The position numbers and the translations under genes are program-made. Below are positions 10,101-19,898 of a stretch of 64,000 nt of DNA, in pieces (position 1 is the first letter of the stretch; each line of letters begins with the position of its first letter). Source of the stretch: Chromatiaceae bacterium. Lineage in GTDB: Bacteria; Pseudomonadota; Gammaproteobacteria; Chromatiales; Chromatiaceae. The notes under the pieces are model-generated. The model was not told the DNA's origin. It ran no database searches and saw only the letters and a list, made by a program, of their open reading frames with translations. The DNA is taken from assembly GCA_022340805.1 (NCBI GenBank), contig JAJDNF010000033.1, forward strand, positions 62,001-126,000, given 5' to 3'.

Positions 10101-11176
10101 ACGTCGTTGGGGATCATCCGACCGCGCAGGTTTTCGACGCGCTGGATGATCGCCTCGGCGACCTTGACCCCGTTGGTGCCCTTCTTTTTCGCGACCGCGA
10201 TCGTGACGGCCGGCACACTGACCGCCTGATCGGGGTCAGCGGCAGCCGCCCCGGTGTAATAGGCGACCGTCTGCGAGGCATCCTCAGGCCCCTGCCGAAC
10301 GTCGGCCACGTCGTGCACGTAGACCGGCACGCCGTTGTGGCTGCCGACCTGCAGCCGATTGATATCGTCGACCGTTTCGAGGAAGGCGCCGGAGACCACC
10401 ATCATGTGCGAACCGCCGGATTCGACACCACCCATCTGCTGCTCGACATTGGACCCGGTAATCGCCTGCGCGACCTGGGCCAGGCTCAGACCAAAACCGG
10501 CCAGACGCTCCGGGTAGACCTCGACGGTGACCTGTTCGGCTCGCCCTCCGACAACGAAGCTGTCGCCGGTCTCGGGGATCTCCTTGATATGCTGCATGAC
10601 CGACTGCGCCAGGCGGCGCAACTGCGAGTCGTCGACATCCGGGACCCCGTCACCGTTGTAGTCTTTCTCCGACCACAGCGTGAGCGTCACCACCGGGACG
10701 TCGTCGATGCCCTTCGCCTTCACCAGCGGTGGCTTGACCCCCGGAGGAATCCTGTCCATGTTGGACTGGAGCTTGTCATTGACCTTGACCAGCGACTTCT
10801 CCATCTCCTCGCCGACGTCGAACTGGATGGTCACGATGCCCATGCCGCGCTGACTGGCGGAATAGACGTGATCCACACCCTGGATCTCGTACATGATGCG
10901 TTCCAGCGGCTGCACCGCCAGCGACGCCACCTGCTCGGGATCGGCCCCGGGGTACTGCACGATCAGGTCGATCATCGGCACCGAGATCTGCGGATCCTCC
11001 TGGCGCGGCGTTGCCAACAGGCCGAGGATTCCCAACATCAGCATCGCCAGGTACAGCAGCGGCGACAGCGGCGAGTTGATAAAAAAGCGCGCCATGTTCC
11101 CGGCGAGGCCGAGATGGGCCGTCGGGTGGGTGCCTGACTCCGAGCCGTCGGAGGGACGCTGTTCGAGATCGCTCAT
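7139..11176 (-). CDS. RND-family efflux permease with Lys/Ala-rich histone-H1-like C-terminal tail
   Basis: AcrB/HAE1-like sequence through TM repeats; C-terminal ~190 aa rich in K/A/P/R. Confidence 0.85.
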   Translation of the reverse strand: MSDLEQRPSDGSESGTHPTAHLGLAGNMARFFINSPLSPLLYLAMLMLGILGLLATPRQEDPQISVPMIDLIVQYPGADPEQVASLAVQPLERIMYEIQGVDHVYSASQRGMGIVTIQFDVGEEMEKSLVKVNDKLQSNMDRIPPGVKPPLVKAKGIDDVPVVTLTLWSEKDYNGDGVPDVDDSQLRRLAQSVMQHIKEIPETGDSFVVGGRAEQVTVEVYPERLAGFGLSLAQVAQAITGSNVEQQMGGVESGGSHMMVVSGAFLETVDDINRLQVGSHNGVPVYVHDVADVRQGPEDASQTVAYYTGAAAADPDQAVSVPAVTIAVAKKKGTNGVKVAEAIIQRVENLRGRMIPNDVHVSITRNYGKTAEEKVNELIFKLFVATMFVFLLVWIAFRALKPAFVVLFVVPVVLLFTILCAMLLDFTIDRVSLFALIFSIGILVDDAIVVVENIYRRWLEEGKTDMATAVDAVREVGNPTILATLTVIGALLPMGAVTGMMGPYMLPIPVLGSVAMGISLFAAFVFTPWFAIHGMFRPTMHYLESAEKRELKEAEWLERLYRRVLMPMILDRSKARLFKLAMWGALLVMCSFFYFKWVAVKMLPLDNKPEFSVVLDMPEGTALADTGNMAHMIAERLRRMPEVTAAQIYVGTARPFDFNGMVRHYYLRQSSWQAEVQVQLLDKGERSRSSHEIAVDAREQVKALVEGSRARFAVVEMPPGPPVLQSVVAEVHGPDPDTRRQVAHDLTEIFAQTESLRDVDNYMREPYDYWHFEVDQEKAQRRGISVEDINRELSMALGGFVLGDVKQRAGHEPINIVIQVPLAERSQINRLGDILVLSPNSGATVPLRELGTFERRTESDIIYNKDLRPVEYVVADVGGHLAAPIYGMLQVEDKLHELGCRTPDGAQLCEHIFYTGPPPDDSTSGIEWAGEWTVTYETFRDMGIAFGAALVLIYILVVWEFGNFRIPALIMAPIPLTLLGIIPAHTLFFQAGWGGEFTATSMIGWIALAGIIVRNSILLVDFSVHRIQEGDSVVDAVITACKTRTRPILITALALVAGSSVIFFDPIFQGMAISLASGVLVSTLLTLVVIPLGCVAAADSLCAVAGSTKCRKFSKRDEPDGGPNGPQGGGPRVGDPLWVRAWSGFASVMFTVIGAAAVLVGWAARPFKSKRGVKKAARTGSHAVAVPPAGTAEATPRAQGAGHASSKTLANMTADVAQAPAQESAPRVARKHHAESPRVAKSVPKKAAVKKASGSKTRAQGASAARRPGARAGVAKKTTAHETSARKGATEASPPAAKEAAGSNRPVVRAGASAKPAAARSRKKASGRRGIQLKSLEKPSGDGLN

Positions 11177-11247
11177 GCGTTTGTTCTAAATCCGTTCTGC
11201 GCTTAGGCGCCAAGCGATACAAAAGGCGCCATGGGTGTCCGCGGCAC

Positions 11248-12390
11248 TTACTGGCCGCGACTCCGGGTCATGATGTCAGGACCGGGGTTCGGGTAGACGC
11301 GGTCGCCCGGGGCGATACCGGAGAGCACCATGGTCATGCCATTGTCCAGTCGTTTGCCCTGGCGGATCATGCGCAATTCGGGCTCGCCCTGTTCGTTCTG
11401 AACGTAAACGACCGGCAGGCTGCCGCGATAGCGGATGGCCGTACTCGGGATCACCGGCTGCTGACCCTTCGTGGGTGCGGTGGCATCCGGGATCAGCACC
11501 TTGGCGTACATGCCCGGTTTCGATACGCCCTGAGGGATGTCAAACTTGACCTTCACGGTATGGCGCTGCACGTCGGCCATCGGAAACACCTGCGCGACGC
11601 GCACCGCGACCGGCTCCGGGTGATCGTCGAAGGTGGCCGCATTCTGCAGCACGCTCATCGGCTGCAAGCCCCTTGCGAGGCTCGCCGGCACATCCACCTC
11701 GATCTGCAGCCAGGTGACGTCGGCAAACTTCAACATCGGCAGCCCGGGCTGGACGGTATCCCCTTCCTCGACGTATTTCTCGACGATCACACCGTCGAAC
11801 GGGGCCAGGCTCTTGGCATCGCGCAGTTTCGCGTCGATCGCGCGAATCTCGGACTGCGCCTGCAGCATCGCGCTGCGTGCCTGCTCCATCCGCGTACTCG
11901 AGGCATAAAGGTCCGCGCTGCGCTCGGCCCCGCGGTCACGCTGACCCATGAAACCCTCAGCCGGGCGGGTGAACATCTGGTCGAACAGGTTGGGTATACC
12001 CATACCGCCAGGGGCATTCGCCGACTGCGGCGACCACAACTCGCGCGAATACTGCACGCCCGCATTGCGCAGCTGCGCGTCGGCCGACGCCAACTGGGCA
12101 TAGGCGGCACTGCGCTTGGCCAGCAGCTCGTCCTCTTCGAGGGCGACCAGCGTGGTCCCGGTCTCGAAGGTCTCACCTTCGATACCGGCGATGAACTTCA
12201 CCCGGCCGGGCAGCTGGGCGGCCAGGGTCACCTCCTTGAACGGCACCACACTGCCACTGACCACCACGGTCGGAACCTCGGAGGACTCCTTGACGACAAA
12301 GATGTCTTCGAACTCACGGTCCCGCGCAAAGGTCGGCGCAGATAGCGCTACTGCGGCGGCGGTGACGGTGGCAATCAGAATCTTGTGCAT
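11248..12390 (-). CDS. HlyD-family periplasmic adaptor of RND system
   Basis: Signal peptide, lipoyl-like VVVSGSVVPFKEVTLAAQLPGRV, coiled-coil; immediately upstream of RND gene. Confidence 0.85.
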   Translation of the reverse strand: MHKILIATVTAAAVALSAPTFARDREFEDIFVVKESSEVPTVVVSGSVVPFKEVTLAAQLPGRVKFIAGIEGETFETGTTLVALEEDELLAKRSAAYAQLASADAQLRNAGVQYSRELWSPQSANAPGGMGIPNLFDQMFTRPAEGFMGQRDRGAERSADLYASSTRMEQARSAMLQAQSEIRAIDAKLRDAKSLAPFDGVIVEKYVEEGDTVQPGLPMLKFADVTWLQIEVDVPASLARGLQPMSVLQNAATFDDHPEPVAVRVAQVFPMADVQRHTVKVKFDIPQGVSKPGMYAKVLIPDATAPTKGQQPVIPSTAIRYRGSLPVVYVQNEQGEPELRMIRQGKRLDNGMTMVLSGIAPGDRVYPNPGPDIMTRSRGQ

Positions 12391-12879
12391 TATTCAGTAA
12401 CCTGTGGTTGCGTCGAACAACGAGCCACCGGTCGTGAGCTGACGGCGGGCCCGCCGGGGCGGTCAGTTGCTTGTGCGAGATTCGTGCGCGGGAGGTGCTG
12501 GCGTGACGCATCCAACGTCGACCTCGCGACCTTCGCGGGTGCGCATGCCGAAGGGTGCGGCCAGGTGGCGTTTGGTGCAGTAAGCAAGCCACTTCAACTC
12601 CCTGACTATGCGCAAAAAAACTACTCGATTGCATGTAGATGCACGGCCTTTTGCGGACCGTTTCGAGATACTTCCGGGTCGGGGGATTATCCGCCAGTCG
12701 CAGCGCCAAATGCAATAAAACAATACCCCGCCCCAGACCACGGGACGGCGCCTGGCGGCCATGTCCAAGCGGTTCGCGGACCAAATGCGCCGGTACGGCT
12801 AAACGGAAGCTGCACCTTGCTCGTCCCAAAAGGGTACCATGCGAAAAACAACCGCTGAGGACATGAGGAGTAAGGTCAT

Positions 12880-14421
12880 ATGCGTGGTGCAGGCCCGGTC
12901 ATCGAGACCCGTCTAAAACATCTCGAAGCCCACCTGGAGCAGGAAAACCCAGTCCTGCTGACGACGGTTCAGAGCTTCCGCGAACTCGACAAGGTCGCCT
13001 ATAAAATGGGCCTGTTCAGCCCTGAGCAGTCGTTCGCGACGCAGATCCCGTGGTGGCCACTGATATCGGTACTCGGTACCTTTTCCGCCGGCAAGTCGAC
13101 CTTCATCAACCACTACCTCGGCAGCAAACTGCAGCGCAGCGGCAACCAGGCGGTCGACGACAAATTCACGGTACTGTGCTACAGCAACCACTCCTCGACC
13201 CACGCCCTGCCCGGCGTGGCACTGGATTCCGACCCGAGGTTTCCGTTTTACAAGGTCAGCGGCGAGATCGAGAAGGTCGCCGCGGGTGAGGGCTCGCGCA
13301 TCGATGCCTACCTGCAACTGAAGACCAGCGCGAGCCCGGCCCTGCGCGGCAAGATCCTGATCGATTCGCCGGGATTCGATGCCGACGCGCAACGCACCTC
13401 GACACTGAAGATCACCGATCACATCATCGATCTCTCGGACCTGGTACTGGTATTTTTCGACGCGCGTCACCCCGAACCCGGCGCAATGCGCGACACGCTG
13501 GATCACCTGGTATCGAAGACCATCTCACGGCCGGATTCCGGCAAGTTCCTGTACATCCTCAACCAGATCGATACCACCGCGCGCGAGGACAATCCCGAAG
13601 AGGTGGTCGCGGCCTGGCAGCGGGCGATGGGCGAGCGCGGTCTGACCGCTGGGCGTTTCTTTGCGATCTACAACGAAGAGGCGGCCACACCGATCCCGGA
13701 CGAGGCACTGCGCCGCCGTTTCCGCGGCAAGCGCGATGCCGACCTTGCCGAGATCCACGAGCGCATGGAGCAGGTCGAGATCGAGCGTGCCTACCGCATC
13801 GTGGGGTCGCTGGAAAAGGCCGCGCGCGGCTTCGAGGGAAAGGTCGTGCCGGCACTCAATCAGCTGCTGCAGCAATGGCGCAGACGCACCCTGATCGGCG
13901 ACGCGGTTGCCGCCGTGCTGCTCATCGCCGCGTTTATCGGCATCACCGTGCAGCTGGGCCAGTGGGACGGCATGCAACTGAAGGCCGACTGGTGGAGCAC
14001 CCTCACCGCCACGCCGAAGAGCATCTACTTCACCGCGCTTGGGGCCTACCTGGTATGGCTCGCGGTGCATTTCGGGGTTCGCCGCGTGGCCGCCAAGTCC
14101 CTGCTCGGCACAGCGCAGCGCCTCGGTCAGCAGCAGGGCATTCGCGGCAGCCTGAAAGAGGCATTCCGGCTCAACACTAGGCCGTGGCGCAGCATCTTCA
14201 GCCGCAGCCCCGCAGGCTGGGGACGCCGCAGCCGCAGGCGCATCCAACAGGTGCTGGAAGATACCGACCGCTACGTGCAGGAACTCAATGACCGTTTCGC
14301 CAACCCCTCGGGCAACCCACCCCTGGAACTGGCCGCCGCACAGCTCGATGAGCCGGACGAGCCGGAGGAGCAGGGGTCACTCACCGCGCACCCAGCAGCG
14401 CGGACCGGCGACAACGACTGA
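12880..14421 (+). CDS. Dynamin-like GTPase with TM segments
   Basis: P-loop GTFSAGKSTFIN, DSPGF G3 motif, two hydrophobic segments in C-terminal half. Confidence 0.75.
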   Translation: MRGAGPVIETRLKHLEAHLEQENPVLLTTVQSFRELDKVAYKMGLFSPEQSFATQIPWWPLISVLGTFSAGKSTFINHYLGSKLQRSGNQAVDDKFTVLCYSNHSSTHALPGVALDSDPRFPFYKVSGEIEKVAAGEGSRIDAYLQLKTSASPALRGKILIDSPGFDADAQRTSTLKITDHIIDLSDLVLVFFDARHPEPGAMRDTLDHLVSKTISRPDSGKFLYILNQIDTTAREDNPEEVVAAWQRAMGERGLTAGRFFAIYNEEAATPIPDEALRRRFRGKRDADLAEIHERMEQVEIERAYRIVGSLEKAARGFEGKVVPALNQLLQQWRRRTLIGDAVAAVLLIAAFIGITVQLGQWDGMQLKADWWSTLTATPKSIYFTALGAYLVWLAVHFGVRRVAAKSLLGTAQRLGQQQGIRGSLKEAFRLNTRPWRSIFSRSPAGWGRRSRRRIQQVLEDTDRYVQELNDRFANPSGNPPLELAAAQLDEPDEPEEQGSLTAHPAARTGDND

Positions 14422-14433
14422 ACAGCCTCAGCG

Positions 14434-15333
14434 ATGCCGCGAATCGGCATTGACCTGGGCGGGACCAAGATCGAGGGCATAGTCCTGGAACGGGACGGAC
14501 GCATCTCGATACGCGAGCGCGCCACCACCCCGGCAGGCGACTACCCTGCCACGCTCGCGGTGATCGTTGCGCTGGTGCAGCGGCTCGAGCAACAGCGCGG
14601 CCAGCAATGCAGCATAGGGGTCGGCACGCCGGGTGCGCTGTCGCCGCACAGCGGGCTGCTGCGCAACGCCAACTCCACCTGCCTCAACGGCCAGGCGCTC
14701 GACCGGGACCTCGCTGAGCGGCTGGGGCGCCCGGTGCGCATCGCCAACGACGCAGACTGCTTTGCGCTGTCGGAGGCCAGCGACGGCGCGGCGAGCGACG
14801 CGGCGAGCGTATTCGGCGTGATCGTCGGCACAGGTACCGGCGGTGGAATCGTGGTCCATGGCCGGCTGCTCGACGGCCCCAACAGGATCGCCGGAGAATG
14901 GGGCCACAACCCCCTGCCCTGGCCCGCCGACGACGAGCGGCCCGGACCGGCCTGTTACTGCGGCAGGAACGGCTGCATCGAGACCTTTCTTTCCGGTCCT
15001 GGGCTGGCGTTCGATTACCGCCCGGGCGCGCCTAAGCTGTCGGCCAAACAGATCGCGCAGCGCGCCGCGGACGGCGAAGCAGCCGCCGAGGCCTGCCTGG
15101 CGCGATACGAAGACCGCATGGCCCGCGGTCTGGCCAGCGTCATCAATATCCTCGACCCCGAGGTGATCGTGCTCGGCGGCGGGCTGTCGAACATCCAGCG
15201 GCTGTACCGAAACGTACCGCGCCTGTGGCCGCGCTACATATTCTCCGACGTGGTGCGCACCCGCCTGGTCCCGCCGGCACATGGCGACAGCAGTGGCGTG
15301 CGCGGTGCCGCCTGGCTGTGGCCGACGGCATGA
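14434..15333 (+). CDS. ROK-family sugar kinase
   Basis: GIDLGGTKIEG, GTGTGGGIV, CYCGRNGCIETFLSG ROK zinc motif. Confidence 0.9.
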   Translation: MPRIGIDLGGTKIEGIVLERDGRISIRERATTPAGDYPATLAVIVALVQRLEQQRGQQCSIGVGTPGALSPHSGLLRNANSTCLNGQALDRDLAERLGRPVRIANDADCFALSEASDGAASDAASVFGVIVGTGTGGGIVVHGRLLDGPNRIAGEWGHNPLPWPADDERPGPACYCGRNGCIETFLSGPGLAFDYRPGAPKLSAKQIAQRAADGEAAAEACLARYEDRMARGLASVINILDPEVIVLGGGLSNIQRLYRNVPRLWPRYIFSDVVRTRLVPPAHGDSSGVRGAAWLWPTA

Positions 15334-15370
15334 AAGTTCGCCGGTTTGCGGCACCGCGAACGAGCCGTGT

Positions 15371-15441
15371 GTAACCCCTGTTACCGAATTGTTGAAATCG
15401 TGTAATCTGGACACCATCATTAGAGGGTGTATCTGGGACAC
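15371..15441 (+). promoter_or_regulatory. Candidate operators upstream of nrtR-nadA
   Basis: GTAAC-CCCT-GTTAC at 15371-15384; GTGT-N7-ACAC at 15400-15414 and 15427-15441. Confidence 0.45.
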
Positions 15442-15451
15442 TTAGTAGGCC

Positions 15452-16138
15452 ATGCGCGCACCTCTGGAGACGTTCAGCTACGAATATCCCCACCCGGCGG
15501 TCACCACCGACGTGGTGGTATTCACCATCCGCGACACGCGTCTGAGCATCCTGCTGGTGAAACGGGCGAATCCACCCCACCAGGGTTGCTGGGCATTGCC
15601 GGGCGGGTTTCTCGACATCGACGAAGACCTGGACACCTGCGCGGCGCGTGAACTGCAGGAGGAGACCGGCATCAGCGGCCTCTATCTGGAGCAGCTCTAC
15701 ACCTTTGGGGCGACCCGCCGCGACCCGCGTGAGCGGGTCATCAGCGTGACCTATTACGCCCTGGTCCCACAGGACGCGCTGGCCACCCCGCGCGCGGCCA
15801 GTGATGCCGCCGAGGTCGGCTGGCACACCTTCGAGAATCTGCCGCCGCTGGCATTCGATCATGCGCAGATCATCGAGATGGCACATCGCCGCCTGGTGGC
15901 CAAGCTGGACTACTCGACGATTGCACTGCAGTTCATGGCCGAGTCGTTCACGCTGAGTGAACTGCAGGGTGTATACGAGATCCTGCTGAACCAGCCGCTC
16001 GACAAGCGCAACTTCCGCAAGCGCGTCCTGTCACTCGGCCTGATCGAAGAGACAGGCGGGCTGCGGCGCAGCGGCAAACACCGGCCAGCCAGGGAATACC
16101 GGGCCAGGCATCCCAGACGGGTGGAGATCATCAAATGA
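15452..16138 (+). CDS. nrtR: NrtR-type regulator (Nudix domain + winged helix)
   Basis: Nudix box [23 protein letters not shown] plus C-terminal winged-helix; overlaps nadA. Confidence 0.75.
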   Translation: MRAPLETFSYEYPHPAVTTDVVVFTIRDTRLSILLVKRANPPHQGCWALPGGFLDIDEDLDTCAARELQEETGISGLYLEQLYTFGATRRDPRERVISVTYYALVPQDALATPRAASDAAEVGWHTFENLPPLAFDHAQIIEMAHRRLVAKLDYSTIALQFMAESFTLSELQGVYEILLNQPLDKRNFRKRVLSLGLIEETGGLRRSGKHRPAREYRARHPRRVEIIK

Positions 16139-17208
16139 AGGCACAGCCGATCAAACCGCAACCGGTACCGCCACGCATCTCGGTGCCCAAACACCCGGTG
16201 TGGCCCAGTCTCGGCGCGGCAGAAAAGCAGGCGTTGAAGCAGCGCATCAGGGACCTGCTGCACGCCCAGAACGCGGTGCTTGTGGCCCACTACTACGTCG
16301 ATGGTGATCTGCAGGAACTGGCCGAGGAAACCGGTGGCTGCGTCGCAGACTCGCTGGAGATGGCGCGCTATGGCACCACCGCGGACGCCGAGACTCTGGT
16401 CGTCTGCGGTGTCCGCTTCATGGGCGAGACGGCCAAGATCCTGAACCCGGAAAAGCGCGTGCTGATGCCTGACCTGGGCGCCACCTGCTCGCTCGACGAG
16501 GGCTGCCCAGCGGATCTGTTCAGCGACTTCTGCGATGTCCACCCGGACCGGACCGTCGTGGTGTATGCGAACACCAGCGCCGCGGTCAAGGCACGCGCCG
16601 ACTGGATGGTGACCTCCGGCATCGCACTGCCGATCGTCAGGCACCTGCATGCGCGTGGCGAAAAGATCCTCTGGGCGCCGGACAAATACCTGGGCCAGTA
16701 CGTGCAGCAGCAAACCGGTGCCGATATGCTACTTTGGGAAGGTAGCTGCGTGGTACACGAGGAATTCAAGGGCTTCGCGCTGCAACGCCTGAAGCGCCTG
16801 CATCCCGGTGCCGCGGTCCTGGTGCACCCCGAGTCGCCGCAGGATGTGCTGCAGCAGGCGGACGTGGTCGGCTCGACGACCGCGTTGATCAAGGCCGTCG
16901 CGCTGCTGCCGAACGAAGAGTTTATTGTCGCCACGGACGACGGCATCTTCTGGAAGATGCACCAGCTGGCACCGGGCAAGCGACTGATCTCGGCGCCGAC
17001 CGCGGGCGCCGGTGCAACCTGCGAGTCCTGTGCGCACTGCCCGTGGATGGCGATGAACGCGCTGCAAAATCTCGAACAGGTGCTGATCAGCGGCGCCAAC
17101 GAGATCACGGTCGAGCCGGGCATACGCGACAAGGCGGTCAAATCGATCCAGCGCATGTTGGATTTCGCCGCCGAACACGACATCAGTGGCGCACTGCCGC
17201 GCCAATAA
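16135..17208 (+). CDS. nadA: Quinolinate synthase
   Basis: [23 protein letters not shown]…, conserved Cys ([26 protein letters not shown]). Confidence 0.95.
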   Translation: MKAQPIKPQPVPPRISVPKHPVWPSLGAAEKQALKQRIRDLLHAQNAVLVAHYYVDGDLQELAEETGGCVADSLEMARYGTTADAETLVVCGVRFMGETAKILNPEKRVLMPDLGATCSLDEGCPADLFSDFCDVHPDRTVVVYANTSAAVKARADWMVTSGIALPIVRHLHARGEKILWAPDKYLGQYVQQQTGADMLLWEGSCVVHEEFKGFALQRLKRLHPGAAVLVHPESPQDVLQQADVVGSTTALIKAVALLPNEEFIVATDDGIFWKMHQLAPGKRLISAPTAGAGATCESCAHCPWMAMNALQNLEQVLISGANEITVEPGIRDKAVKSIQRMLDFAAEHDISGALPRQ

Positions 17209-17217
17209 GGAGTCCGC

Positions 17218-18729
17218 ATGTTTGCCACTGCAAAGCTCGGCCGGAAACTGAGCAAGGAGGCCTACAAGGCCGAAGTGGGTGACCTGCGCACGCAGTTGCT
17301 GGAGACGCAGATCGGGTTGCGCGAACACAATATCCCCGTATACCTGATCATCGCCGGTATGGAAGGCGCCGGCAAAGGCGATGTGGTCAACTCGCTCGAC
17401 GAATGGCTGGATGCGCGCGGCGTCAATGTCTACGCATTCTGGGACGAGAGCGATGAAGATTCGCGCAGGCCCAGGGCGTGGCGGTTCTGGCGCGCGATGC
17501 CCAAACGCGGCGAGATAGGCGTTTTCTTCGGTGGCTGGTACCTGAAACCGATAGAGCAGCGCTTCTCCGGCGAGTGGGACGACGCCAGGCTGGATCAGTG
17601 CATGCGCGGGATACGTGAACTCGAACGCATGCTGATCAACGATGGCGCGGTGATCGTCAAATGCTGGTATCACTTCTCCGAGGACGACCAGCGCCGCAGG
17701 CTCAAGGCACTGTCACGCAGCGACCGCAGCCGCTGGAAGATGCTGCCGAAAAAATCCAAGTTCAGCGAACAGTACCAGCGCTTCGAGGAGGTCGCAGACC
17801 GGGTCGTGCGCAGTACCGATATCGGGCGTGCGCCGTGGCACATCATCGAAGCCACCGACCCGCGTTACCGCAACATGACCACCGGACGCATCCTGCTGCG
17901 CGAGATGCAGGAGGCCCTGGCCCAGGCCCCGCACGCCGAGCGCCGCCTGGACGACTCCCCGTCCGGTAGCAACGGCGACATGCTGCCGAGCGCGCCCGAG
18001 GCGCGCATCACGCTGCTCGATCGGATCGATCTGAGCCAGACCATCGATCGCCGTGACTACGGCAAGCGACTGCGTGCACTGCAGACCGAACTGAACGAAC
18101 TCGCCTGGCACGCCTATACCGCGAACATCGCGACCGTGCTGGTGTTCGAGGGCGTCGACGCGGCCGGCAAGGGCGGCGCGATCCGGCGCGTGACTGAGGC
18201 CGTGGACAGCCGCTTGCGCGAGGTGATCTCGATCGCCGCGCCGACCGACGAAGAGAAGGCACATCACTATCTGTGGCGGTTCTGGCGGCATACCCCGCGC
18301 GCCGGACGCATGACCGTGTTCGACCGTTCCTGGTATGGCCGGGTACTGGTCGAACGGGTCGAGGGCTTCACGCCGCATGCCGCCTGGGCACGCTCCTACC
18401 TCGAGATCAACGACTTCGAGGAGCAGCTCACCGAGGCCGGCATCGTGGTGCAAAAGTTCTGGCTGCAGATCAGCAAGGAGGAGCAGCTCGCACGCTTCAA
18501 GGCGCGCGAGGATACGCCGTACAAACGGTACAAGATCACCGACGAGGACTGGCGCAACCGCGAAAAATGGGACGAGTACCGCGATGCGGTCAATGAGATG
18601 CTGGCAAGGACCAGCGCGCAACATGCGCCGTGGAACCTGATCGCCGGCAACGACAAGCGCTTCGCCCGCATCGAGGTGTTGGAGATCGTGACCCAGGCGC
18701 TGCGCGACGCGCTTAAGGCTAGTCGCTGA
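17218..18729 (+). CDS. pap: Polyphosphate:AMP phosphotransferase (two-domain PPK2 family)
   Basis: Two P-loop repeats (GMEGAGKGDVVN, GVDAAGKGGAIRR) and lid motifs. Confidence 0.88.
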   Translation: MFATAKLGRKLSKEAYKAEVGDLRTQLLETQIGLREHNIPVYLIIAGMEGAGKGDVVNSLDEWLDARGVNVYAFWDESDEDSRRPRAWRFWRAMPKRGEIGVFFGGWYLKPIEQRFSGEWDDARLDQCMRGIRELERMLINDGAVIVKCWYHFSEDDQRRRLKALSRSDRSRWKMLPKKSKFSEQYQRFEEVADRVVRSTDIGRAPWHIIEATDPRYRNMTTGRILLREMQEALAQAPHAERRLDDSPSGSNGDMLPSAPEARITLLDRIDLSQTIDRRDYGKRLRALQTELNELAWHAYTANIATVLVFEGVDAAGKGGAIRRVTEAVDSRLREVISIAAPTDEEKAHHYLWRFWRHTPRAGRMTVFDRSWYGRVLVERVEGFTPHAAWARSYLEINDFEEQLTEAGIVVQKFWLQISKEEQLARFKAREDTPYKRYKITDEDWRNREKWDEYRDAVNEMLARTSAQHAPWNLIAGNDKRFARIEVLEIVTQALRDALKASR

Positions 18730-18780
18730 ACGCCGCCTGGTGAGCCACACGCCCGGCCTAGTGCCCGCAATCCGTTGCTG

Positions 18781-19158
18781 ATGGACCAGGCCACGCTGAA
18801 ACTGGTCCACCAGGCCAGCGCGCTGCTGTCGATCTCCGGATTCCTGCTGCGCGGCGGCCTGATGCTCAACGGATCCGCGCTGCTTCGGCAACGCTGGATG
18901 CGCAGCTGGCCACATGCAATCGACACCGCGCTGCTGGTCAGCGGTATCTGGATGGCGCTGAACCTGGGGTTCAATCCCGGCAACAGCCCCTGGCTGACCG
19001 CAAAGCTGGCCGCATTGCTGCTCTACATCATGCTTGGCTTCATCGCGCTGCGCCTGGGCCGGACCCGGCGCATCCGGATCATCGCCCTGGTCAGTGCCAT
19101 CGCCTGCTTCGCGTACATCGTGAAGGTCGCGGTCACGCGTTCAGCGCTGCCGTTCTGA
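18781..19158 (+). CDS. SirB2-like membrane protein
   Basis: Four hydrophobic segments, SirB-like sequence. Confidence 0.7.
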   Translation: MDQATLKLVHQASALLSISGFLLRGGLMLNGSALLRQRWMRSWPHAIDTALLVSGIWMALNLGFNPGNSPWLTAKLAALLLYIMLGFIALRLGRTRRIRIIALVSAIACFAYIVKVAVTRSALPF

Positions 19159-19812
19159 ATCCTTCGTCTTGCCCAGCTGATCCAGTCTTATCGAGACCTG
19201 TGGCAGTTCCGGCTTCACCAGGCCGTCGCGTTCGATGCTGAAGTAACGCTGCCCGCTGATCATCGCCGAGACATCGGCAGACCTGCCCTTCAGATCCTGC
19301 AGCACCACGCTGTACAGATGGGCCAGCGTCACGATACCGACCAGGTTCGCCAGCCAGCTGTGCACGTGCGGCAGATACAGATGTGCCACCACCGGCATAT
19401 CCGGCATCAGCCAGCCGCTCAGCGCGAGCAGCGCAAGCGTCAGGAACAGCAGCAGATACAGTGGCTTCCACAGCGGGTTGTGGGCGAACCAGCTGGGCAT
19501 GGGGGCCTTGCCCAGTGACAGATAGAACAACAGGCTGGCGCGCATCCCGGCCAGCTCGGAGGCGCGCGGCCACAGGTGCTCCAGGCGCTCTGCTCCACTG
19601 CCGGCGAGGCCCAGGAACAGGCGCAGCGCGAGCGCGAACAGCAGCACGCCGGCGCCAAGATAGTGCACCTCGACGGCCGGCTCGGCCAGGCTGGGCGCAT
19701 TCGCGACCAGCCATCCGCTGCCCAGCAGCAGCAGCGTCGAACCGGCCAGCGACCAATGCGCCAGGCGCAGCCAGCCGCTCCATACCGCTACGCGTCGTAT
19801 CTGTTCAGCCAT
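19141..19812 (-). CDS. Cytochrome b561-family membrane protein
   Basis: VWSGWLRLAHWSLAGS…HYLGAGVLLFALALRLFLGL; four TM segments. Confidence 0.75.
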   Translation of the reverse strand: MAEQIRRVAVWSGWLRLAHWSLAGSTLLLLGSGWLVANAPSLAEPAVEVHYLGAGVLLFALALRLFLGLAGSGAERLEHLWPRASELAGMRASLLFYLSLGKAPMPSWFAHNPLWKPLYLLLFLTLALLALSGWLMPDMPVVAHLYLPHVHSWLANLVGIVTLAHLYSVVLQDLKGRSADVSAMISGQRYFSIERDGLVKPELPQVSIRLDQLGKTKDSERQR

Positions 19813-19898
19813 CGGATCACCCGCCCGGGAAAATAGCGCAAAGGATAACCTGCAGGCCCCGGGACCGGGCCATGATGGTTGTCAATCCGCCGGCCCGG

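Noticed and set aside
9554-11137. 527-aa + strand ORF antisense to RND permease
   Set aside because: Same shadow-frame composition, no domain signature
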